DNA of 64,000 nucleotides. Source: Eutrigla gurnardus. Its lineage: Eukaryota > Chordata > Actinopteri > Perciformes > Triglidae. The notes under the pieces were generated by a model that worked only from the letters and a program-made list of their open reading frames with translations, was not told where the DNA came from and searched no databases. Location of the stretch: contig OY741277.1 in assembly GCA_963514095.1 (NCBI GenBank), positions 5,361,409-5,425,408 on the forward strand. Reading direction: 5' to 3'. Shown piece after piece: positions 1 through 12,800 of this stretch. The first letter of the stretch is position 1. Each line of letters opens with the position of its first letter. Both the position numbers and the translations under genes were made by a program.

Positions 1-640
1 TTACATTTGTTCTTACTCTTATAGGCTTTTGAAGTATGTAATAATATTTAATTCTACCACAGCAACAGCTGGTAGGGCTTCCTCGGGGCCTCGATACACC
101 ATCACAAATCATGGTCGAGATAAATACAATTCCGTTGGTACATGCGACTTGCCACTGGCAAGTACCTGGCTGTTGCTCAGTTTTGCCTGTATGGATTATT
201 CTCATTCAGTTGGTCTAGCTCAAATTCAGACCAGGTAAAGTTGCTCCTCGGTTAGTCCTGGGTCTCTGCCTCCCTGACGCTTGCTCTCAGACAAGTTGTG
301 TGATGCTCTCAAATGGATCTGTTGGCTAAATACATATTTTAATTGTATTCTCTAAATCGCTAGATGTTGATGACTCGGAGCCGCAGTGCGCTCCAGGGTT
401 CGCGCCAGCTATGTTCCCACATCATGTGATGTTGTTGAACCGACAGCTACAGCCAAGAGACACTGTGAGGATCAGTGTGTGGAATTAAAAGAAAAAGGTA
501 TTTCAATGATATGTTCATAATCATTCGAGCAGACCGGGTTGTCACTCGTGTTGTATCGAGCCAATTAAGGCACGCTGTGGGGGCTTGGTATTCTTGGCGA
601 TTTGTGTTGTCGATCTGTCCTCTTAACTCCTGGCTAACGT
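1..640. other. Upstream intergenic sequence, no supported gene
   Basis: I see no exon here that connects to a recognisable protein. A short open stretch ends at about 238 just before a GTAAAG donor-like site. Another runs from about 360 to an in-frame stop near 487 after a weak acceptor. Neither resembles a family I know and the two do not join in frame. The sequence becomes more GC- and CpG-rich towards 640, as expected near the setd2 start. Confidence 0.5.
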
Positions 641-818
641 TAACTATGTGAGCTCATGCTAGCTCGATAGTACCAGCGTCCACCCGGGCTGAAGCCGGGG
701 CGCAGCAGCAGTGGAGCCTCCAGCCGACGATCATTTCCGACAGCTCCGTATGGATTTGACGTCGGCATACATTGTTGCTTGATGTTTCACAAAAGGACGA
801 TTGCCGGTGATTTCGAAG
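641..818 (+). promoter_or_regulatory. setd2: Probable setd2 promoter / 5'UTR
   Basis: This stretch lies immediately before the first setd2 coding ATG and is relatively CpG-rich around 670-730. No clear TATA box is visible. The transcription start cannot be placed from sequence alone. The ATG at 819 has A at -3 and G at +4, a strong vertebrate initiation context. Confidence 0.4.
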
Positions 819-853
819 ATGGGGGAACCCTGTGACCTTAAGCACTTCGTAAA
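819..853 (+). CDS. setd2: setd2 first coding exon
   Basis: The exon encodes MGEPCDLKHFV plus two bases of a lysine codon, followed by a consensus GTGAGTA donor. The start MGEPCDLKH resembles the human segment MGDFYDPEH in spacing (MG-acidic, Asp, His). It ends in phase 2, which fits the 22-nt exon at 6228. The ATG is in a strong context and lies in a CpG-rich stretch. The assignment is by similarity of a short peptide and by phase, so it is likely but not proven. Confidence 0.7.
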
Positions 854-3800
854 GTGAGTACCCCGTGAACCTACGATGTTTTACTTACCATTGTGTTAAC
901 TGTGCTCTGTTTAGCCATCTTACTACACACAAGTGAGACAAAACACCACTAGCTAGCATGCTAGTAAGCCGGGTACACTATATCTTTAAACGGAAACGTA
1001 TACACAAACCCTCTCTGCGTATTCATTCAGTCAGAAAATAGCGACCTAATCACGAGAAAGTATTTACTTTAACATATCCGGCACAGATCGAGGATCGATA
1101 GGTATAACAGGAGTTAACAACAGTAACGTTAGCTTAGCGGTTGCTAGTACAGTGCCAGAGTTGGCCAACCTAGCTTGCGTTAGCTGCTGATGCTAGTAGA
1201 GTTCCGTCTTCGGTTATGGAAACAAATTTGTTTGTTTACGTCTGCTCTACAACATAAAACCCCGCTAAATGCCACACGGGTTGTTTTCCCAAGCACGTAT
1301 TTGTCTGCCAGCCCGCTTTAGCAACACGAATTATACGTAGTACAACACGAGCTAACGCTATCTTTAAAGATGGCACAAGAAAGCTCTCTGTTAATGTTAG
1401 CATACCCGAGTTAGCTTAGCGTTAGCTCGTTCTGGTTATTCGTATAAACCAGCGTTGCGCTCGAACAGCTAAGTTAACGCCATGTCACCTACCTGCTTAC
1501 TACTTATATATGTGCTGTAGCATGATGAGTTATCAAATCTTGATCACATGTGTCACCAAATTGGTAGGTTTGCTACACACTCTATTCGTTTTCTAGTGAG
1601 TAGAGCCATCATTTTAAAGGCCATGTTTTGGCTGTATCCAGTTCTCCCGCACAGGCCATGCTGTAGTAACTTTATTAATTTGCCTCGAACCAGTCACCGT
1701 TTGCTTTCACGGTAGTGTCGATGTGTTCTTTCACATAAACCCTCGTTGCACAGACATCTTTTGTCCGCTGCAGGTCATTTGCCTGCGTTTTACATACATA
1801 CGTCTAACAATGCGATGCTTGTTCTCTGCTCGTCCCGCATCCATGCTTTTCATCTTCGACCATGATAGTACTATTTATAAACCATAGGTGAGCGTTAGAT
1901 TCTGCTTGTGTTGTTGCTCTGATATAACGCAAGCGACAGCAGAAGAGGTTAACAGCCCACCAAACCGAGAAAAGGGGGACATCCTCGTCCCATAGCAGAC
2001 ATTCATATTGAAACGTGCAAATGGCATTTGTGACAAATTTCAACGACAGATAACAGGAGCCTCAGGAAGGGAAGCATGTGTTTCACTATATGACACTGTA
2101 TTAAGGATGTCAACCTCTATCTTATGACACAGTTCCTGACAAAGCTTTCGCTGTAAACTGCTGTTGTGGACAAACCGGACTCAGTTCATTGCAACCCTAT
2201 CTTTCTTTTTGTCAGGTATGGCGTCACTTTGGAGGGGTCATTTCTCTGATTTGGATTATTCTTGGCCAGCAGCCTCTTCAGGCCTACTAATCCTAGACGA
2301 GTTTCTCAATGGACACTCTGCTCAAATCAGAGATCAGGTATTAGACAGCACAGTATGCTACTCAGAGTGCATGTCTTGTTTAGATTAGTTTGATATTAAA
2401 TTGGAAATAATTTTACTATAGTTTCCAGGTTGTACTTTGTTTTGGATGCAGTCTGTGCAGATATTTCTGGTACTAATTTACTGTTGAAACATTTTACAGG
2501 GATAGTTTGGGTGTTTTGAAGTGTCCATAGTCAATGTCTTATCTAACGTAAGAGGCGGTCAACACTAGGCATGGGGCAATATGACATTTTTGGCCAAAAT
2601 TGGGATTCACAACATTAAACTGGAATCAGGATACACACCATACTGGATACACACTTAACATTTAGTTTAAAAGCAAATATTTTGATTGCATCCCAAATAA
2701 GGCAACTTTTTTCACTGAACATCCTTTTAGTAAAATGATCAAATCATCTTAAATAAGATGATCATTAATCATAAGGTGTTCCTGCATGAATACAGGATGT
2801 ATTTTTGTGTCACATATTTTTAAAATCAGTCCCTATTTATTTGTCCACCAATGACAGCTTTTTCAAGTCACCCGTGGTGATATTTACAATTATCCTGATA
2901 ATGGAAATTCCCCACAATCGATTATTGTGAGTGTTTTTTATCCTGATGCGAGATAAAGTATCTACGACTATATTATCCCTAACCCTAAACAGGCAGAAGT
3001 AACAGCACGGGAAGCAAAGCAATGTACTGCTGTGGACAGGGGCTGCAGCAGATCATATTTTACATGCCTGGAAAAAAGACTTGTAACTGCAGGGCCCATG
3101 TTGGTACTCCTGCCTGTTTCTCCAAGCGAGGGGCGTGCCCAATTCAATTTACTTTATGTAGTTGCGTGACTATGCATATATACTTTTATAAAACCTCATT
3201 AAAAAACACCCAAACTATCTCTTTAATATCAAGGTCATCCTTAGCCCAAGGCCGTGTCATTATTTATGCATTATTCATGCATTATTTGACAATTAAAATT
3301 ACAAGACTATCCTTTGTAACATGTTTTGGGCTCTTTTTTTAAAAACTGTTTATGTCTGTTAACATGTTGTGTTCATATGTTTTTATCGATGTTGTTATCT
3401 TTGACTTGTCAGTGAATAGATACAGATGGTATACATTGCATTGGTGCCTCTGACAGTAGTACAGTGAAACAACTGAAACAAAACAACAAAATGATATCAT
3501 TGGCAGGTTAGGAGACATTTTTTAAGAAAATGAATTCTAGGTCCTGCTGCCAGGTATCAGTTTATGTCACCATATATATAAGATGGATGGCCACAATGCT
3601 TGCTATTGGGTATTTTGTTCAGTTATGCTCACGGTTTATTAATGTCCTTGAAACATAAAACAGATCTGTATTACCGTTGGAATAACATTCCTGCATTTGG
3701 TGTAAAATATTTCTGCATCATTATCCTAAAGGGTGAAATTCTTGGTCTAGTAGGCCCCATCCATTAATCATTTGACTGCACTCTGCACGTTAAAGCTGTT

Positions 3801-6800
3801 TCTTTATAACATATTGCGACAGCAGAAGTGTCTCATTTTGAAGGTCACAGAGAAAAAAAACGGGAAAGAATAAAATCCTAAAGGATTTAATGACCCAATT
3901 GTTTCCTAGCACCCATATTAAGCATTCCCTATGGAAAACATTCACATTTTAATAGGACAAAGGGGGGGGGGGGGGGGGGGGGACTTCATATTCTCAGTTC
4001 TTACATGTAGAATACTTGCACCTCTGTTTGTTTTTATTGTGATTTTCAGTGTTCTCTTTAATGAGTAATGAAACACACAAAAATGTAAAAAAAACCAGAC
4101 CCTTCCTGGCATACAAATAATAATTATTTCATATCGCCTTTACTTTTAGAAATAAAATAATGGATTCCTATTCAGGTTTTGCAGCTCTCTTAATTCATAG
4201 CAGCCATAGTGGATGCGTTTGGTTTCTCACTGGTGTTGTATCATGTGAAAAAGTGAACCATGCATACTTTTTGGTCAAGTACATTTCCCCTAACCGTTGC
4301 TATATTCGTGTCAACATAGAAATGTATTTCTGAATTAAGTAGAATATGAAAAGCTAAGACCTTGAAGGTAGGTCTTGCAAGCCCGGCTGTTACTGCGGGG
4401 GTATTTCATCGGACACATATTTTATAGTTGACAAAAGGTCTATTATTGCTGTTCTCTGTATGGTGGCTCATTGTGTAGAGCTGTAGCTTCACAATAAGAG
4501 ACAGGTCCTACGGTTGAATAGCAATCCTGTCCGTCCTGTTTGAGCTTCCATTCTCTTGTCCTGTTTGCTGGGGGCTTTCTATATGTGCAGGGCTACAGAC
4601 TTACTTTTTTAAAACCGCTTTATTTTTAAGTTTTAACACAAGAATACAGAAATCTACATGCTTGAATAGACTGAATCGGTCAGGATCAGCAAGGAAGGTT
4701 CCTTTTCAGGATTAGGCATTTTACCAGGAACAGGGGAGACGTGTTGGAGCAGTTGCCTCCGCCGATGATGTGTTGTCTGGGCCTTTCAAGGCCAGGCGGG
4801 GCAGGTGTAACGAGCACCGCAGCTTGGTATTGATGAAAAACAATATTTCTTCATTTTAATTTACTGTTGTTTTAAGGTTCTGAGGAGGAGCAAAGATGCA
4901 CAGATAGACCTTCTGAATGTCAGGTGCAGCAGTTTAGTTGTGCTTGACAGAATTTTGCTTGCATGTGCGAGCACTGGGGTGTGTCAGTTTCCTGTTATGC
5001 CAAAGTCATGCTCCTGCTGTTGAGCAAGGCACTGGCTTTGAGAAATTAGTTGGTACTTAAATTAATAAATAACTTTATTTTGAACTTAGTTGTTTTATCA
5101 TCCTGTTCCCCGAACACAGCAGTTAAGCACTTGGCCTCAAACCATGCACTATTTATGCACTAGTGAGAAAGAAGCGCCCTGATATTGATACAGCTTCATG
5201 GCGAATACTGATTGTCATTTGTTTGCTGTTTTACCATCATCAGACAACATAAAACATTCATAATGAAACATTCATAATGAAAAAACACTTTAATTGTATT
5301 CAAGTTACAATGGCCACATACTCCCTTTGTTCAGCTATTCCAATGATTTAATCGCTGTGTAAAGTTTTGGATAATCCAGTATATTTCCTGTCTATCTACA
5401 TTATTTGTAAATGGCAGAAGTGGCTAAAATGAAATTATTTTTATGAATAAAAATCTCAAGTATTCTTATTTAAAGTATTACAGGCTTGCTTCAAGATACG
5501 TGAAAACAGAGTTACAAGAGCAGGCAGTGGAAGGAGCCCACCCAATACTGTTGTAGATTGGGCCGCAGGTGTTGTGCTTCAAAGTCATTAACACTTAGCA
5601 GCAAACACAATATGTTTAGGGACATGTTCACGTCCCACAAGGCTGCATTTTGGCTGCAATTTTTGGATTCTTATCCCTCCTGATCTTCTTAACTCTCATT
5701 CTACCAACTGGGGTCCTATGTCTTTTTGTCATATCTCACAGATGCTTTGTCATCATTCCAATGTTTTACTTTGTCAATCAGTTTGTTTCATATCATTGTT
5801 TTCAAATCATCTTTTTAAATAATTTGTGTATAATGATGAAATAGAATAAATTAGGACTCAATCATTTTATCTATCTAAAGTGACTCAGCCATTTTGAAGG
5901 TGTCACACAGATGCAGCAGACACAGATTTCCTTATGTTTTCTGTTTATTTTCAGTTTACATAATATGCAAATTACCTAAAATAATAACTGTTTTATTTCT
6001 TCATATAACATTAATAACACAACTAATAATGTTTTGAGGAGAAATAAGTTACCATTTTGCTATGATAGTTGTTTCCTCAGGGTTCCCAGGACCCTCAGTC
6101 AGTGGTCCATGTATGTTAGATATGTTGGTAGGATGAGGGTTGAAGTTATTGTGCTGTATGAACTTTGTAAATTGATTTCTGTTTTTCCTCTCTTGTATGT
6201 TCCCATGATGCTCTTGTGTAAAACCAGAGAGGAGGGGAGTGGTGCTTCGGTAAGTCTAAACAAAGTTAATGAACCGTATGTCTTAATTTCACGATTTTCC
6301 AAAAACTTAAGTTTAAAAAATGTCTCTCTTTTACTGTAGGTAACAGTGGAGGGTCTATCCAAGGCAGCTCTAATCAAAAGCCTGTCTCCCAGAGTCATGC
6401 TGTCCAACCATCTCTTCCCTAAAGGGACCAAGATGAAGGTCAACCTTGAAGATCAGGGTCGCCAGAAAGTGTCCTTCAGCTTCGCACCGACCAAGAAGCC
6501 ACTGCAGAGCCCGTTCTTCATCCCCACCAGTCCCGAAAAGTCTGTCACTGAGCTTTCCGCTGCCTCATCACTGTCAACCTCAGACAAAGGAGAGCAGAAT
6601 ACAGACAGCACAACTGAAGAAAACCAGGCAGCCGTGGTGCAGACATCAATAGCAGAGACACCTTCTCCAACACCAGTCTCCTCAGCCACCAAACCGAAAA
6701 TGGACTTGCCTATAATGCATTTCAAGAAGCAAATTATCAGTGTCTCTGTGACTGAAGATAAAACAACATCTGCTGTGCCAGAAGAAACCCACTCTCCTCA

Positions 6801-9800
6801 GTTGCAGGTTTTGCAGCAACCAACCAGTGTACCAGAATTTCCAGTACCCCAGCCTCAGAATGTCGTCAACGTCTGCCTCTCTGAGAATGCTCACATTGAA
6901 GCCCCTGAGATGAAGGGAACCCCGAGCCTCAAGAAGCCAGCTGCTTTTCCAGGAAAAGATGCAGAGCTTTCCAGCAGTGCTGAGCAGGATAGTAAGGTAG
7001 ACAAAAGGAAAACCAGGTCCCAATCTGATAGCGCTCCCCCTGGCTCAGAATCTGATGGAGATTCAGGGCAGATGTCTTCTAGTCGCAAATCAGTTGACTC
7101 CAAAAGTAAAAGAAACTCTGACAGCAGAACCAAAGAGGTGAAAAAGTCTTCCTCTGGTTCACATGTGGACGAAAAGGAAAAAAGCTCCTCTAAGCGCTCA
7201 GAGAATTACGAAAGGTCTTCAAGTTACTCCAAATCAGACCGTGATTCTAGACACACATCCTCACGCTCATCTCGATCTGACAAAGATCGCAGAAGGTCCA
7301 GGTCGAGATCACGGTCGAGATCAAGAGGGTCTCGAACAAGTTCATCTCACTCCAGATCAGAGAGATCCCGAGGCGACAGAGGATCACGCTCGGAAAGGTC
7401 ATATTATCACGATTCTGATCGACGATCACACCGGAGTTCTCCACGCAGAGAGAGAAGACGCTCGCGCTCTCGCACTGACAGAACTCGTGACAGTTCTGAC
7501 TCTGAGGATGACCATAGGAAGACGAGGACAAGGACAAGTGACTCTGGTAGATTGTCCTCCCATTCAAGCTCATATAAAGAGTCTAAATCATATTCTTACT
7601 CAAAATCTGAGAAAGGTTCTAAGTCTGCGGATTCTCCCCATTCTTCAGAGTTGGATAAAAGAACACAATCGTCAAAGTCTGAGAGGACTTCAAAGCGGAT
7701 ATCAGACTCTGATTCCCAGCGAAAGTGCTCTCCTGATCTGGACTCCAGTTACCGTAAATCGAGCACCCATCACAAGTCAGAGACCAACAGCAAATCCTCT
7801 TCTTCCAGTATGCATACCCACCCTCAAACATATGAGAAACGGCAAAAAAGTAGCTCTAGTGACTCTGAGGCAGATCACAATGTGAAATCACAGGCCTCTG
7901 ACAAAAGCTCTGGCTCAGAGGAGAACTGTAGAAACTCCCTAAAAAAAACTAGCAGGCCAGACTCAAAGCAGGCGACCGCTTCTAGAGCTTCTGTAAAAAC
8001 CAGCAGACATGATAGACAATCAAATGACCTATCACACAGTGGCCAAGCACCATCATGTACAAACACCACAGAATTAGGTTCTCAGAGTGAAAACGAAAAA
8101 TCGATTTGTCAACAAGGTGGAATTGAACATAGTAGTCAGGAATTCAAGGAGATGATGTCTTGCACTGATAAGAGTTTGCAAGAATCGTCATCCAAGCGAT
8201 CAAGAGAAACAAAAGTCGATATTGAAATTGAGACCTCAGCTCTAACCTCAAGTGAAAGCCTAATGCATGTAAATACCGCCCTGGAAAACTTGACCAATGT
8301 GAAGGATAGCCTTTCTTCTCATAATCGACCACATTTGAATTCGAATGCAGCTACCTTGAATTCATGCAGTAGTAATGATATTATAATGTGCAGCCAGGAC
8401 AAGAAGGTTGTTGACTGTTCACCAGGGTCACAATCCTTACTTTTCACAGCTGATACACCTGTCACCCATGATGTCCAGCCGAACACTAAACCAGAGATTG
8501 TTAAAGTTTTGACAGTCGACGTGCCATCTGGCACAAGTTTGCCTCCCAATTCTGAATCATCATGTCTTGAATCTGAGGGACAGCTTACACTTGAACAGCA
8601 AAATATGAATAATGTTAAAAAGAGCAGCAGTGCTACCAAAAGGTCCAGGTGGGATATTGTTGGACAGGACAGCTCAGAGAGCGATAATTCACAAAGGACA
8701 GTTTGTGTCGAGAGCAAGCCTACTGTTAAAAAAGTGATCTCGTTCAAAAAAATAGAGTTTTCTAAAGACAATACCGAACAAGACATAACAGATACTATTC
8801 AGCATGAAGCTAAAACACATTCCATACTGGTTAAGCAGGCTGAGATCCCTAAGCAGGAAGACGGCTCAGGCAGCAAATCCACGACCGATCAATACAAAGA
8901 CCAAAGTGAGCCTTCACAAGGAAGCACCAGCGTTGACCACTGTGACTTAAAACTAAGCGCTTCTCAAAAAGCAAACACGGATGAGCCGTCACATGTAAAT
9001 GATGCATCACAGGTCGACAAGGCTGCAAAGATGCAAAGTTGGAATGGCGATGATCACGAAGATAAATCCAAGGGCGACTTTCACAAGAGCAAATTGAGTA
9101 AGAGAACGTTGCTTAATCAGGATGCATTCGGAGAACAGAGTGAAGTCAGTGACAGTGACAACTCGGAGTATGACTCCGATTGCGGCGAGGCTATAAAACG
9201 ATTGCACTCTGTAGTGGTGGTGCCAAAGAATTCTTCCCTCACAATAGATACACAGCACCTAGGAGCATCCCCATGCAGTCTAATGAGTAGATCAGAACTG
9301 CAGAATGAGAATATTGGTGAAATCCCAAATCAGGGACTTCAGCAAACGCAGGGGAGTTCTTCCACACCATGTGCTGGTGTTCATGATATATCCTATAGTC
9401 GCATGTTGTGTCTATCCCAGAGTAATATGATCGATAGCACCAGCCATTCAGAGGGTTCCAGCTCTGTCAGCGCGCAGCCTTACGTTGCTGGTCACATCAG
9501 TGCCCACGGAAGTGCCACAGACCCTGCCCACGGCATTGATAATTCCAGACAGTGTGAGCAAAGGCACCAACAGCATAATATAAGCAGCAGAGGCGAAAAG
9601 ACATTCACCCATTACCAACAGGTTGATTTCAACAGTGCTGACAATATTGGTGACAAGAATGGATTCAGCCTGGGTTGGGATTTTTCGCAACCAGAGCTGC
9701 CCAGTAGTACGTGCCAGCAGCCTGATAGCAGTCATGGGCCACAGATGCCAAGCACTAGACTGACTGAAACCCCTGTTATGGGACAGGAGCTCAGGCAGAG

Positions 9801-12800
9801 TAGCGCCACCTGGAACCACCAATCACCAAACACACAGACTAGCAGACAACCCTACCTCCATGTGCATGAACATTATCAGGATCTTGCAGGTGAAATCCAC
9901 CCCGACTCCCTAACTAATGACCACGACGACTACAGCGGGGATAAACTACTTGATCTCAGTCAAACAGCTGTTGAATGCAGTGGACCCAACACCTCAAGCT
10001 TTGTACAAGGCCATGAAATAAGCAGCAACAGCAGAGGCTCTGCTGTGCCCGATCCCCCGAGAGAAGACCATTTTAGACCCCACAGAGGTCGGGGCCCTCC
10101 CAAGAAAAGGCGGCCAGAGATTGAGTCGGATTCAGACAATGAGGCAGAAGCTGGGCCTGCAGGCAAGAGGGAGCGTCAAGGAGACACGGACTTCTCTAAG
10201 GAAACTCATGTCAAACCCGAGGTGCAGCGTCCAACACTCAATCTGCGAGACTTTCGAGATGCCAATAAATGGAAAGACTACTCCAGGTCTAAGAAGATGC
10301 CACCTTACTTTGACTTGATTGAGGAGAACCTGTATCTGACTGAGAGGTAAGTTGTTGTCCAGCCTTAGTTACAAAATACATTATTTTGTTTCTATAAAGA
10401 TTTACATTTAACACATTCCAGGCTTGAGCTTTGAACATTTTTAAAATGTTTTTTTTGTTTTGTTTTTTTTGCAGAAAGAAGAGCAAATCTCATCGTGATA
10501 TCAAGAGAATGCAATGTGAGTGCCCTGTGCTGCCCAGAGAGGAGCGTTCGAGGGGAGTACTGGCATGCGGGGAAGACTGTTTAAACCGCCTGCTGATGAT
10601 TGAGTGGTAAGTTGATTATTACAGATAAAACATGGAAGAACACAATGTTATTATATGAAACATTTAGGTTAGGAAAATGATTTACAATAAACACATGTTT
10701 TAATTGGTAGTCAAAATGATTGCACAATTAGTGTAGAAGGTATAGACAGACGTGTTCAAATACCCGTTATCTGATTTTCAACCCCTGACTTATTCAGCAA
10801 TATACACATCTTGTAACATGGACTAATTAATAGGAACGAGTAGTCATTATAGGCTGCACGGTGGTGTAGTGGGTAGCACTCTCGCCTCACAGCAAGAGGG
10901 TCCTGGGTTCGATTCCCGGGTCGGCCCGGGTTCCTTCTGTGTGGAGTTTGCATGTTCTCCCCGTGTAAGCGTGGGTTCTCTCCGGGTTCTCCGGCTTCCT
11001 CCCACAGTCCAAAGACATGCAGGATGGGGATAGGTTAATTGGTGACTCTAAATTGCCCGTAGGTGTGAATGTGAGCGTGAATGGTTGTCTGTCTCTACAT
11101 GTTGGCCCTGCGATAGACTGGCGACCTGTCCAGGGTGTACCCTGCCTTCGCCCAATGACAGCTGGGATCGGCTCCAGCCCCCCCCCGCAACCCTGAATAC
11201 AGGATAAGCGGTAGACAATGGATGGATGGAGTAGTCATTATAAATCATGCTATAAATATTCAGCTTAGTTAAGCCTTTAAAATGTAGTTGTTCGCAATGG
11301 AAAAACATCTCCTATAAATGTCTCTTGAATGAAGATTTATTTATTTTTTTGCAGTTCCTCACGTTGCCTGAATGGAGCCTACTGCTCCAACCGCCGCTTT
11401 CAGATGAAACAACATGCAGACTTCGAGGTTATCCTCACAGAAGACAAGGGCTGGGGTCTAAGGGCAGCTAGAGACTTGGCTTCGTAAGTCATTTTTATGT
11501 TTTTCTAGCATTTATTATCAAAATATTTACAAAATTAGACCTACCTACTCTATTGGATTGTATTATTATATCATATTTTTATTGCGATCCCAGAAACACC
11601 TTTGTGCTGGAATACTGCGGGGAGGTATTGGACCACAAGGAGTTCAAAACCAGGGTGAAAGAATATGCTCGCAATAAGAACATCCACTACTACTTCATGT
11701 CGCTAAAGAATAATGAGGTACGGGATTATAAGACACATTGCAAATAATATTTATATTTAAACTGCAATATGTTTGAATGATTTGGGTAAATTGGTAGAAG
11801 TAGTGAACATTGTTTTATGTGCTCTTCAGATCATTGATGCAACGCTGAAGGGTAATTGCTCTCGGTTTATGAACCACAGCTGCGAGCCCAACTGTGAAAC
11901 CCAAAAGGTACCATGGCAACATAAACAACACTCTTATCAGATGAACTTCTTGACTGCTGACTTACCTGATGATGATTTTAATCCCATTTCAGTGGACTGT
12001 CAATGGCCAGCTTAGAGTCGGTTTCTTCACCTCCAAGGGAGTCACTGCAGGAACCGAACTGACGTTTGACTACCAGTTCCAGAGATATGGGTATGGTGTC
12101 TCTGCAGACATTTCTGTCCCTACACTTTTATTTCATGCTGTCAATGTTTGGGCAGCACGTCTAAAAGCACGTTTGTGTTATGTTGTGAAATTTAATATCA
12201 TCACGTAGATTCATCCAGAGTGCTTATTTAACCTAAACTGATAGTTTAGCTGCAGTGATTCTAACCTTTTATGGTTTGATGTTTTTCTACAGCAAAGAAG
12301 CACAGAAATGCTTCTGTGGAGCACCCAGCTGCAGAGGCTTCCTGGGTGGGGAGAACAGAGTTAGTGTTCGGGCAGCTGGAGGGAAGATGAAGAAAGACCG
12401 CAGTCGAAAGAGTGCTCTCACCACGGTCAGTTCTTTGAGTCATATTTGAAGTGCGTCCTGTCATCGGTTTACTGCCAGTAATGTTAATGTGGTTACACAG
12501 AAGTCACAAGCACCATAATTAAATTAATCTGCTTTAATTGGCATGCCGTTTTTAGATCAGTTTGTGTTAACCGTGGTGATGTTGGCACTCCATTGCATCG
12601 ATACAAGCCAATATCTCGCAGCCCGTTTCTCCAAGTGAAATGTGTTATTTTAAGTGCTGACATCACTTTGTCCTCCCGCAGGTTGATGAGGAACTTGAGG
12701 CGTTGCTAGAGAATGGAGAAGGCCTATATGATGAGAAACAGGTGGTGTCTCTCTGCAGGCTAATGGTCCGAGTGGAAACCATGGAGCAGAAACTCATCTG

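Larger units (their letters stand above)
854..6227 (+). other. setd2: setd2 intron 1
   Basis: This 5.4-kb intron is AT-rich. It holds a candidate alternative first coding exon (2216-2337), an inverted-repeat element (about 2499-3221) and a 21-base G run (3962-3982). Elsewhere I see no conserved coding sequence. Open frames such as those near 3022-3342 and 5650-5844 have no protein-like features. Confidence 0.6.

Noticed and set aside
29..487. Two open stretches with splice-like ends left of setd2 that could be the tail of an upstream gene
   Set aside because: The phases do not join, neither peptide resembles a known protein, and no polyadenylation signal follows closely.
6453..7133. Antisense open frames opposite the large setd2 exon
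   Set aside because: They are shadows of the Ser-rich coding sequence and have no independent support.
10866..10935. tRNA gene suggested by A-box and B-box motifs
   Set aside because: It is the head of a SINE-like element with a target-site duplication and does not form a complete tRNA cloverleaf.
11048..11308. Open frame on the minus strand
   Set aside because: It runs through the SINE-like repeat and into flanking DNA, with no protein-like features.
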